From Bacteroidota bacterium (lineage in GTDB: Bacteria; Bacteroidota; Bacteroidia; Chitinophagales; LD1), in contig JAFDYP010000470.1 in NCBI GenBank assembly GCA_018267355.1, positions 1 through 5,000 on the forward strand: DNA of 5,000 bases, written 5' to 3'. The notes beneath the pieces are model-generated. The model was not told where the DNA came from. It searched no databases and saw nothing but the letters and a program-made list of their open reading frames with translations. Shown here in pieces: positions 1 through 5,000 of this stretch; position 1 is the stretch's first letter, and each line of letters opens with the position of its first letter. The position numbers were made by a program, and so were the translations under genes.

Positions 1-1548
1 AAGCAAAACCCTAAGCATATCTATACTACACCGGGTGTTTATACGGTCACTTTTACCATAAAGGATGGGACCTGCCGTGATTCTATATCGCGCACAGCTT
101 ACATTACTGTCACACAGGGTTTCTCGGTATCAGTAGCTGCAGATAACCGCAACTCATGTGTAGCACCATTTACGGTGAATTTTAGCAGCCAGACCAATGG
201 TGCCGGTGCTACTTATGCATGGGACTTTGGCGACGGACATACCTCAAACGACCCAAACCCGACCAATATCTATCACTCCTCTTCTACATTCAATGTGAGC
301 CTCACTGTGGTAGATACTAATGGCTGTAAGGAGGTAATGTCCATGCCCGGATACATCACCACCTCACGGCCATGGACAAGGTTCACCGCAGATACGCTGA
401 CCTGCCCCGGCGCAGCAGTGCATTTTGCCAACAGGACTACCGGTGCCAGCAAGTACCTTTGGAATTTCGGTGATGGAGATACCTCTACGCTGACCAATCC
501 TACACACATCTATCGCAACTATGGCCGCTACAGCGTGAGCCTGACCGCCATAGATACATCGGGCTGCGACTCCACATTGACAAAGAATTCTCTGATCAAG
601 GTAGATTCTGCTGCGGTAGATTTTCATGTAGACCGTACCTTCTCTCCATGCCCGCCGCTGGTATCCGTATTCAGTAGTGTGAGCAACCGGAGCGACCTGA
701 AGTACACCTGGGATTTTGGTGACGGATATAGGGATACTGCTGCCAATCCTACGCATATATTCTTTCACCCGGGTGTCTATACTGTAAAGCTGATAGGTGC
801 AAGCAAGCTGGGCTGTACTGATACGGTGATCTACCGAGACCTGATCACCGTGCTGGGCCCTACGGGCAATTTCTCCATGACACCGGACAGGGGCTGCGGT
901 ATCGTACCGGTGCAATTTTCCGGTACGGTATCAGGCAATACGCAAAGTATCGTATGCGATCTGGGCGATGGCCATCTGTATAATGACTCCCTGAACTTTA
1001 CCTACAACTATACTCAGCCACGCATCTACCATCCTAAATTCATACTCACAGATGCCATAGGATGCTCGGTACCATATGACCTGGACTCGGTCACCGTAGG
1101 TGTGCTGCCGGTCATGCACCTGCGCGATACCGTGATCTGCCCAGGTCAGTCGGTCAGGGTAGCACTCGGCACGGATCACTATAGCTGGATAGCCAAAGCC
1201 TGTGATACCTGCGGTCGTGTGCCAAACATACAGGATACTACCGCGATCCTGACAGCCAGTCCGTCGGTCCTGACCACCTATACTGTCACAGCTACTACTA
1301 CCGGAGGCTGCAGTGCGACCGATCGCTTCACCGTGCAAATAGCTGCTCCGCCGGTATTTCCGGCATTTGATAGCCTCAGCGCCTGCCTGAATGAGACGAT
1401 CCAGTTTCCTGCCATACAGGCTGATAGTGTGCGCTGGTTTCCTGCATCATACCTGAGCAGTCCTACGGCCCTGGCACCGGTGTGTACGCCAGCCTCATCT
1501 ATCACCTACACAGCGACAGCATACAACAGCTCCGGCTGTGCAGTATCA
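1..1548 (+). repeat. Duplicated block, upstream copy (partner 3454-5000)
   Basis: Codon 1 (KQNPKHIY) aligns with codon 3454 (RQNPTHVY), and the Gly-Cys at 1534 aligns with that at 4984, so the offset changes only from 3453 to 3450, passing through 3456, through small indels. Counted identities are 63/120 residues (214-573 against 3670-4029), 49/84 (616-867 against 4066-4317) and 24/62 in the last shared module. This is an ancient in-frame tandem gene duplication and not a repeat at DNA level. Confidence 0.9.
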
Positions 1549-2337
1549 AAACAGATACCACTCAAGATACTTTCTCATGTATACGCTACACTGACCGGAG
1601 ATACTGCCGTATGCAGTGGCATGCCGGTGCAGCTGCACCTCGATCTGATAGACACCTCCTACAGTGGTGCATCCTATCAGTGGCAGGCAGAAGGCCTGAC
1701 GCACAATGGCCCGGATCCGGTGATCACCGCAGGCCAGACGACTCAGGTGGTACAAGTGATCACGAGGAGTGGTACCTGCGTACCTGATACTGACAGGGTC
1801 ACTATCCATGTGAATCCGTCTCCGTCTGTGAAACTGCCGGGCAACACACTGGCTACGGCTGGGGCAGAGATCACCATAGCAGCAGAGGCCATCGGTGCCA
1901 CCAGCTACCGCTGGACCGCTCAGGACACGCTGAGCTGTGCAGACTGTCGTATCACTACGCTGGTACCGCACGGCCCTCAGACAGTAGCTGTATCGGTAGC
2001 CAACCAATATGGCTGTACTGCCAGCGACTCCATGCAGATACAGGTGCAGCAGTGCGATCCAGCCTCAGTATTTATACCTAATACCTTCACGCCTAATGGT
2101 GATGGTACCAATGACATTCTATATGTACGCTCGCGTACCCTCGCTCAGGTAGAGTCCTTCAGGATCTTTGATCGCTGGGGAGCCATGATCTTTGAGGGCA
2201 AGGATCTGGAGCACGGCTGGGACGGCACTGCCAACGGTACTCCTGCAGAGCAGGGAGTCTATGTCTATGCCCTGGCGGGCAAATGCGAAGCTGGCTATGA
2301 CATACAGGCCCAGGGATCGGTGACACTCATACGCTAG
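1..2337 (+). CDS. PKD-repeat surface protein with type IX secretion C-terminal domain (5' truncated)
   Basis: The frame is open from the first base to a TAG at 2335-2337, giving 778 visible residues with no start codon at the left edge. The GTG at 175 lies inside a PKD module and is not a real start. Modules in order: the end of a PKD domain (residues 1-40), PKD domains at about 41-124, 125-205 and 206-287 with signatures YAWDFGDG, YLWNFGDG and YTWDFGDG followed by NPT(H/N)I, a degenerate PKD-like domain at 288-368 (VCDLGDG), four Ig-like modules at about 369-684, and a gliding-motility-type C-terminal domain at 685-778. Most modules carry an early Cys and a late Gly-Cys. Proteins of this architecture are Bacteroidota cell-surface or secreted adhesins exported by the type IX system; the ligand cannot be told from sequence. 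By alignment to its downstream paralogue about 307 N-terminal residues, including a signal peptide, are missing. No catalytic domain is seen. Confidence 0.95.
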   Translation, partial: KQNPKHIYTTPGVYTVTFTIKDGTCRDSISRTAYITVTQGFSVSVAADNRNSCVAPFTVNFSSQTNGAGATYAWDFGDGHTSNDPNPTNIYHSSSTFNVSLTVVDTNGCKEVMSMPGYITTSRPWTRFTADTLTCPGAAVHFANRTTGASKYLWNFGDGDTSTLTNPTHIYRNYGRYSVSLTAIDTSGCDSTLTKNSLIKVDSAAVDFHVDRTFSPCPPLVSVFSSVSNRSDLKYTWDFGDGYRDTAANPTHIFFHPGVYTVKLIGASKLGCTDTVIYRDLITVLGPTGNFSMTPDRGCGIVPVQFSGTVSGNTQSIVCDLGDGHLYNDSLNFTYNYTQPRIYHPKFILTDAIGCSVPYDLDSVTVGVLPVMHLRDTVICPGQSVRVALGTDHYSWIAKACDTCGRVPNIQDTTAILTASPSVLTTYTVTATTTGGCSATDRFTVQIAAPPVFPAFDSLSACLNETIQFPAIQADSVRWFPASYLSSPTALAPVCTPASSITYTATAYNSSGCAVSKQIPLKILSHVYATLTGDTAVCSGMPVQLHLDLIDTSYSGASYQWQAEGLTHNGPDPVITAGQTTQVVQVITRSGTCVPDTDRVTIHVNPSPSVKLPGNTLATAGAEITIAAEAIGATSYRWTAQDTLSCADCRITTLVPHGPQTVAVSVANQYGCTASDSMQIQVQQCDPASVFIPNTFTPNGDGTNDILYVRSRTLAQVESFRIFDRWGAMIFEGKDLEHGWDGTANGTPAEQGVYVYALAGKCEAGYDIQAQGSVTLIR
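121..1104 (+). repeat. Array of four PKD-type modules in the first protein
   Basis: Four modules of about 81-84 residues begin near 121, 373, 616 and 862; the tail of a fifth occupies 1-120. Each of the first three has a Cys about 12 residues in, the W-(D/N)-F-G-D-G signature, an NPT(H/N)I segment, a Tyr/Phe-X-Val-X-Leu strand and a Gly-Cys before the linker. The fourth keeps the early Cys, the D-L-G-D-G turn and the late Gly-Cys, but lacks the Trp and the NPTHI segment. The repeats are clear in protein and diverged in DNA, so this is a domain array and not a recent tandem DNA repeat. Confidence 0.9.
1105..2052 (+). repeat. Four Ig-like modules between PKD array and secretion domain
   Basis: Four modules of about 76-82 residues start near 1105, 1351, 1579 and 1819. 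They share a loose pattern: an opening segment often ending in Cys (DTVICPGQSV, SLSACLNETI, DTAVCSGMPV), a central Tyr-X-Trp or Val-X-Trp, a Thr-Tyr-Thr-Val-type strand and a closing Gly-Cys or Thr-Cys. The first (ACDTCGRVP) and fourth (LSCADCRITT) insert a CxxC after the Trp. This is the style of Ig-like or PKD-like repeats that often precede type IX secretion domains in Bacteroidota. I cannot assign a precise family by eye; a profile search or structure prediction would settle the fold. Confidence 0.7.
2053..2334 (+). other. Type B T9SS sorting domain (gliding-motility-associated, CHU_C family)
   Basis: These are the last 94 residues of the first protein. The landmarks of the family occur in the usual order: IPNTFTPNGDGTND near the start, FRIFDRWGAMIFEG in the middle, then GWDGTANG and a Gly-Val-Tyr-Val-Tyr strand, ending in GSVTLIR at the stop codon. 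Established knowledge: this family (CHU_C; TIGR04131-like) acts as a type B C-terminal signal for the type IX secretion system, as in SprB-class proteins, and commonly depends on a PorP/SprF-type outer-membrane partner. No such partner gene lies in this window. The domain is complete, so the first gene has an intact 3' end and is not simply the broken front half of the second gene. Confidence 0.95.
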
Positions 2338-2392
2338 ATCCTGTATATCTTTTACTACATCTGTCCAGAAATTTAGAATTATTCCCCCTGCA

Positions 2393-2425
2393 TTGAAACT
2401 TAATCCTAGGATCGGAGTATATCTA
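2393..2425 (+). promoter_or_regulatory. Weak candidate promoter for the second gene
   Basis: TTGAAA at 2393-2398 is followed, 19 bases later, by TATATCTA at 2418-2425. Bacteroidota primary-sigma promoters typically have a TTTG/TTG box near -33 and TAnnTTTG near -7. Here the -7-like box matches at T, A and two of the four downstream positions. The predicted transcript would have a leader of about 100 bases. The match is poor and such matches are frequent by chance in AT-rich gaps. Confidence 0.2.
2403..2412. repeat. Perfect 10-base palindrome ATCCTAGGAT
   Basis: ATCCTAGGAT reads the same on both strands and lies 66 bases after the stop codon of the first gene. It has no loop and so would not form a terminator hairpin. 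It sits between the two boxes of the weak promoter candidate, where an operator could lie, but one short palindrome in 195 bases can easily arise by chance. Confidence 0.3.
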
Positions 2426-2452
2426 GCCATACGCCCGATACCCTTTAGGTGT

Positions 2453-2478
2453 ACAATAGTGCGATTGTGATAAACAAT
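2453..2478. repeat. Alternating inverted repeats ACAAT-ATTGT-ACAAT
   Basis: ACAAT at 2453-2457, its reverse complement ATTGT at 2464-2468, and ACAAT again at 2474-2478 are separated by 6 and 5 bases. The middle copy can pair with either neighbour, giving two mutually exclusive small stem-loops in the leader RNA, or the set could be a regulator-binding dyad in DNA. It lies 54-80 bases upstream of the second gene's start codon. The stems are only five AT-rich pairs and therefore weak, so function is speculative. Confidence 0.35.
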
Positions 2479-2532
2479 ACTCTGAAAGTACCCCGAACCG
2501 AGCATCAGCCGTATACCCGATCAAACTAGATT

Positions 2533-2598
2533 ATGAAGCTCGTTACCCTTACCTGCTTATTGTTCATCTCGGCTGTCTCTATGGCCACAGGCACGGCG
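2533..2598 (+). other. Sec signal peptide of the second protein
   Basis: The protein begins Met-Lys, followed by a hydrophobic run (LVTLTCLLFISAVSMA) and then small residues TGTA. Cleavage by signal peptidase I could follow residue 18 (S-M-A) or residue 22 (G-T-A). The mature protein would begin at or just before the first PKD strand. This fits the requirement that type IX substrates reach the periplasm through Sec. The exact cleavage site cannot be fixed by eye. Confidence 0.85.
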
Positions 2599-5000
2599 TC
2601 TTTCAGCTGTGATGTGACACATGGCTGCTCGCCGCTGCTGGTGCACATGACCGGCCACTCCACAGGAGCTACCACCTGGCGCTGGAACCTGGGCAATGGC
2701 AATACCTCTTCTCAACAAAATCCATCGGCCACCTACGCTACTCCCGGCATCTACCACATCACGCTGGTGGCATCTAATGGTACCCAGACAGACTCTTCTA
2801 CTCAGACGATCATCGTAAATGGGATCCCTTCCATAGATTTTACAGCAAGCCGCAATACAGCCTGCATAGGCGACTCAATCGCTTTTGATGCCACGATCAG
2901 CACTGCAGGCTCTGCACCGATAGATCATTTCGCATGGAGCTTTGGCAATGGAGCTGGTAGCAGCATTATGAATACCTCGTACCGCTACAGCCAGAGTGGT
3001 CTCTATAGTGTAACGCTCGTGGCTCGCGATACGAATGGCTGTACCGCCAGCCTGACCAAGCCGGCCTACATAAGGGTATGGCCGACTCCGGTAGCCAGCT
3101 ACAGTCTGACTCCTGCTACGACCTGCGGTACCTCGCAGACTGTGACATTTACAGATCAGTCTCAGGGTACGGGCTTAAGTTACGCTCTCGCCTTTGGTGA
3201 TGGTGGTATGGCTACTACAGCCAATACTACACACACCTATAGCTATGGCAGGTACAACTCGCGACTGACCGTGACCAGTGCAAACGGATGTACTGCCAGT
3301 ACTGTAAAGGCGGTAGCAGTGATCAATCTTGCTGCAGATTTCAGATCAGACAAGCAAACGGTTTGTACAGGTGAGCAGGTCACCTTTGAAAATCGCTCTC
3401 CTATGGCCGGCACTAGCTGGCTGTGGTTATTTGGCGATGGTACTACTTCTACCCGCCAGAATCCGACGCACGTGTACACTGGTACCGGTGTATATGCTGT
3501 TACCTTCATTATTCGTGATGGCAGCTGTACGGATACCATCACCCGTGCTCACTTTATCACAGTGAATGCCGGATTTGCCGTTTCCTTTACACCAGACAAT
3601 CGCCGCTCATGCGATGTGCCATTTGTCGTTCACTTTACCAGCCAGGTATCTACGAACTCACCTGTCACGTACGCTTGGCAGTTTAATAATGGCCATCTGG
3701 ACTCTACTGCCAATCCTACCACTACCTATACAGTAGCTTCTATCTATAATGTATCTCTCACAGTGACCGATACCAACGGCTGCACGGTCAGCACGGCAGT
3801 ACCTGGTCTCATCACAGCAGGCCGACCTAAACCTAAGTTCCTTTGTGATACTGCCACTTGTCCAGGTACGAGGGTTAGCTTTAGTAACCGTAGCCAGAAT
3901 GCCGCTTTTTATTTCTGGAACTTTGGTGATGGTGATACAGCTATAGGCCCGGCACCAGCTCATATTTTTCATACCTCCGGAGACTATACTGTGAGCCTGC
4001 GTGCTATGGATAGTACCGGCTGTGATTCACTCTACTCAGTAGTAGTGCATGTGAGCGCCCCGGTGGTAGATTTTCGCGCCAGCCAGTCCTTCAGCACCTG
4101 TCCGCCGCTGGTCACTACCTTTCACAGCATGACCAATAGATCCGGCCTGCGATTCAAATGGAGCTTTGGAGATGGTACTACCGATACAGCGTCAAATCCA
4201 ACGCACATCTACTCATATCCCGGTGTCTATACCGTAAGCCTGGTAGCTACCGCTACGCAGGGATGCAGCGACTCAGTGGTCTATAATAATCTTATCACCG
4301 TACAGGGACCTACGGGACACTTCTCGGTGACGGGCAACTCCGGCTGTGTGCCACTGACAGTTTCCTTCTCAGGTTTCTCACCATCCAATATTCAGACAGT
4401 GACCTGCGACCTGGGCAATGGTATCCTACATACCGGCGCTATGAATTTCAACTACACGTATACGGATCCGCGTGTCTATTACCCGAGGTTTGTACTCACA
4501 GACCAGGTAGGATGCAGTGTGCCATTTGATCTCGACTCTATCCTTGCGGTGACCACTCCGGTGCTGGATGTGCATGATACCTCCGTCTGCTACGGTCAGA
4601 CGGTGCGGATGGCCCTCGGTACTGACCACTATACCTGGACTGCTACGGCATGTGATACTTGTGGCCGTGTACCGTCTACTACAGACACCATCGCTACTGC
4701 GCTTCTCTCGCCATCGGTCAATACTACCTACACTATCCACGCGTCCAATAACCTGGGCTGCAGCGCTACGGGTACTTTTCATATCAATGTGCAAGGAATG
4801 CAGGAATTGCCTGCCCGTGACACTGTCAGGATATGCCACGGCGAAAACGCGCAACTGGGTACTGTGACCGGAGACAGTGTGATATGGACACCCTCTATCT
4901 ACCTGAGTGATTCTACTTCACTGTCCCCATTCAGCTATACTGTATCATCTATGCGCTACACCGCCCGGTCCTTTGATGCTCACGGCTGTAGCTACTCACA
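2533..5000 (+). CDS. PKD-repeat surface protein, tandem paralogue of the upstream gene (3' truncated)
   Basis: The frame is open from ATG 2533 to the right edge: 822 full codons plus two bases and no stop. An in-frame TAG at 2527-2529 makes this the first possible ATG, and the following residues form a signal peptide, which supports the start. The next in-frame ATG (2581) would destroy the signal peptide. No Shine-Dalgarno sequence is visible, which is common in Bacteroidota. Modules: signal peptide (about 1-22), PKD-type domains at about 22-99, 101-186, 187-265, 266-347, 348-432, 433-511, 512-593 and a degenerate one at 594-673, an Ig-like module at 674-756 containing ACDTCGRVP, and a partial Ig-like module from 757. 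From residue 308 on it matches the upstream protein module by module. The likely role is a type IX-exported surface or secreted adhesin; a sorting domain is predicted about 0.5-0.8 kb past the edge but is not seen. No catalytic motif is visible. Confidence 0.94.
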   Translation, partial: MKLVTLTCLLFISAVSMATGTASFSCDVTHGCSPLLVHMTGHSTGATTWRWNLGNGNTSSQQNPSATYATPGIYHITLVASNGTQTDSSTQTIIVNGIPSIDFTASRNTACIGDSIAFDATISTAGSAPIDHFAWSFGNGAGSSIMNTSYRYSQSGLYSVTLVARDTNGCTASLTKPAYIRVWPTPVASYSLTPATTCGTSQTVTFTDQSQGTGLSYALAFGDGGMATTANTTHTYSYGRYNSRLTVTSANGCTASTVKAVAVINLAADFRSDKQTVCTGEQVTFENRSPMAGTSWLWLFGDGTTSTRQNPTHVYTGTGVYAVTFIIRDGSCTDTITRAHFITVNAGFAVSFTPDNRRSCDVPFVVHFTSQVSTNSPVTYAWQFNNGHLDSTANPTTTYTVASIYNVSLTVTDTNGCTVSTAVPGLITAGRPKPKFLCDTATCPGTRVSFSNRSQNAAFYFWNFGDGDTAIGPAPAHIFHTSGDYTVSLRAMDSTGCDSLYSVVVHVSAPVVDFRASQSFSTCPPLVTTFHSMTNRSGLRFKWSFGDGTTDTASNPTHIYSYPGVYTVSLVATATQGCSDSVVYNNLITVQGPTGHFSVTGNSGCVPLTVSFSGFSPSNIQTVTCDLGNGILHTGAMNFNYTYTDPRVYYPRFVLTDQVGCSVPFDLDSILAVTTPVLDVHDTSVCYGQTVRMALGTDHYTWTATACDTCGRVPSTTDTIATALLSPSVNTTYTIHASNNLGCSATGTFHINVQGMQELPARDTVRICHGENAQLGTVTGDSVIWTPSIYLSDSTSLSPFSYTVSSMRYTARSFDAHGCSYS
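2596..4551 (+). repeat. Array of eight PKD-type modules in the second protein
   Basis: Modules begin near 2596, 2833, 3091, 3328, 3574, 3829, 4066 and 4312. Their signature turns read NLGNG, SFGNG, AFGDG, LFGDG, QFNNG, NFGDG, SFGDG and DLGNG. Modules two to eight have the early Cys and late Gly-Cys or Ser-Cys pair; the first lacks the late Cys (ASNGTQTD) and instead has two Cys near its start (residues 26 and 34). The third has Ala in place of the signature Trp (YALAFGDG). The fifth to eighth correspond one to one with the four complete modules of the upstream protein. PKD domains are Ig-like beta-sandwiches used as spacers or in protein and carbohydrate binding at the cell surface. Confidence 0.88.
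4552..5000 (+). repeat. Ig-like modules of the second protein (second one cut by the window edge)
   Basis: The first module (4552-4800) matches the upstream module at 1105-1350, including the shared LGTDHY-X-W and ACDTCGRVP segments. The second (4801 to the edge) matches the module from 1351: a hand count over 62 residues gave 24 identities, including DSV-X-W-X-P and YLS. Identity is lower here than in the PKD part. Two more modules and the sorting domain are expected beyond the edge if the paralogy continues. Confidence 0.72.

Larger units (their letters stand above)
2338..2532. other. Intergenic gap, no gene seen
   Basis: This 195-base stretch separates the two genes. It has about 42% GC over 2341-2520, against 58% in a sampled line of the first gene and 42% in a sampled line of the second, so base composition alone does not mark it off. 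I found no coding potential of its own and no GC-rich hairpin followed by a T-run, so no intrinsic terminator can be called for the first gene. It contains a 10-base palindrome, a three-part ACAAT/ATTGT dyad and a weak promoter candidate, listed separately. An imperfect direct repeat, GATC-CTG-TATATCT at 2337-2350 and GATC-GGAG-TATATCT at 2410-2424, is also present. The length leaves room for an independent promoter for the second gene, but cotranscription is equally possible. Confidence 0.7.

Noticed and set aside
364..915. 183-codon open frame on the minus strand
   Set aside because: It lies antisense within the PKD array, has no recognisable domain, and its translation has the mixed Arg/Cys/Ile-rich look of a shadow frame. 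The plus-strand frame has clear domain matches throughout.
2346..2353. TATCTTTT as a TAnnTTTG promoter box
   Set aside because: It matches seven of eight positions but has no TTTG or TTG at suitable spacing upstream, and it lies almost 180 bases from the next start codon.
2338..2400. Intrinsic terminator after the first gene
   Set aside because: There is no stable GC-rich stem followed by a T-run. The short T-run at 2350-2353 is not preceded by a hairpin.
2119..2505. 128-codon minus-strand open frame covering part of the gap
   Set aside because: More than half is antisense to the sorting domain, and the part in the gap shows no domain, signal peptide or ribosome-binding site.
2338..2532. 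One original gene split by frameshift or insertion
   Set aside because: The left gene ends in a complete sorting domain and the right one begins with a complete signal peptide, so they are two intact genes in tandem.
2533..2556. Lipoprotein signal with Cys at residue 8
   Set aside because: The Cys follows L-T with only seven residues before it, too short for a lipoprotein signal peptide. The hydrophobic stretch continues well past it and ends in signal peptidase I-type sites.
3329..3565. Plus-strand open frame overlapping the second gene in another frame
   Set aside because: It overlaps a well-supported PKD coding frame and has no domain content. The other short frames at 1482-1787 and 4568-4867 were dismissed on the same grounds.
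121..4551. DNA-level tandem repeats or CRISPR-like spacing of the NPTHIY and FGDG motifs
   Set aside because: The periodic signal of about 240-255 bases is protein-level domain repetition with diverged codons, not identical DNA repeats with spacers.

Overview
The window holds the 3' two-thirds of one large gene, a 195-base gap, and the 5' part of a second large gene on the same strand. Both encode secreted modular proteins built from PKD-type beta-sandwich repeats followed by Ig-like repeats. The first ends in a recognisable gliding-motility-associated C-terminal domain (CHU_C, type B type IX secretion signal). That domain is essentially confined to Bacteroidota, so the organism is very probably a Bacteroidota member. 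The moderate GC content would fit a Chitinophagales- or Sphingobacteriales-like lineage, but that finer placement is only a guess.

Layout: 1-2337 (+) is the first gene, open at the left edge, with four complete PKD-type modules and part of a fifth, four Ig-like modules and the secretion domain. 2338-2532 is a gap with no gene and no convincing terminator. It contains some short dyads and a weak promoter candidate. 2533-5000 (+) is the second gene, starting with a signal peptide, followed by eight PKD-type modules, one complete Ig-like module and part of another, and running off the right edge.

The two genes are tandem paralogues. The first 1.55 kb of the window aligns module for module with 3454-5000 at an offset of about 3.45 kb. 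Two stretches counted by hand gave 63/120 and 49/84 identical residues. By this alignment the first protein should be about 1,085 residues long, with roughly 307 missing at the left. The second should end about 0.8 kb past the window, also with a secretion domain. Synonymous codons have diverged heavily, so the duplication is old.

Both proteins are expected to cross the inner membrane by Sec and the outer membrane by the type IX system, and then to sit on the cell surface or be released as adhesin-like or structural proteins. No enzymatic domain is visible. I see no RNA gene, mobile element, CRISPR array or defence system. The most distinctive features are a near-invariant CxxC segment shared by the paralogues, a PKD-like module whose signature Trp is replaced by Cys in both, and loss of the signature Asp in half of the second protein's PKD modules.
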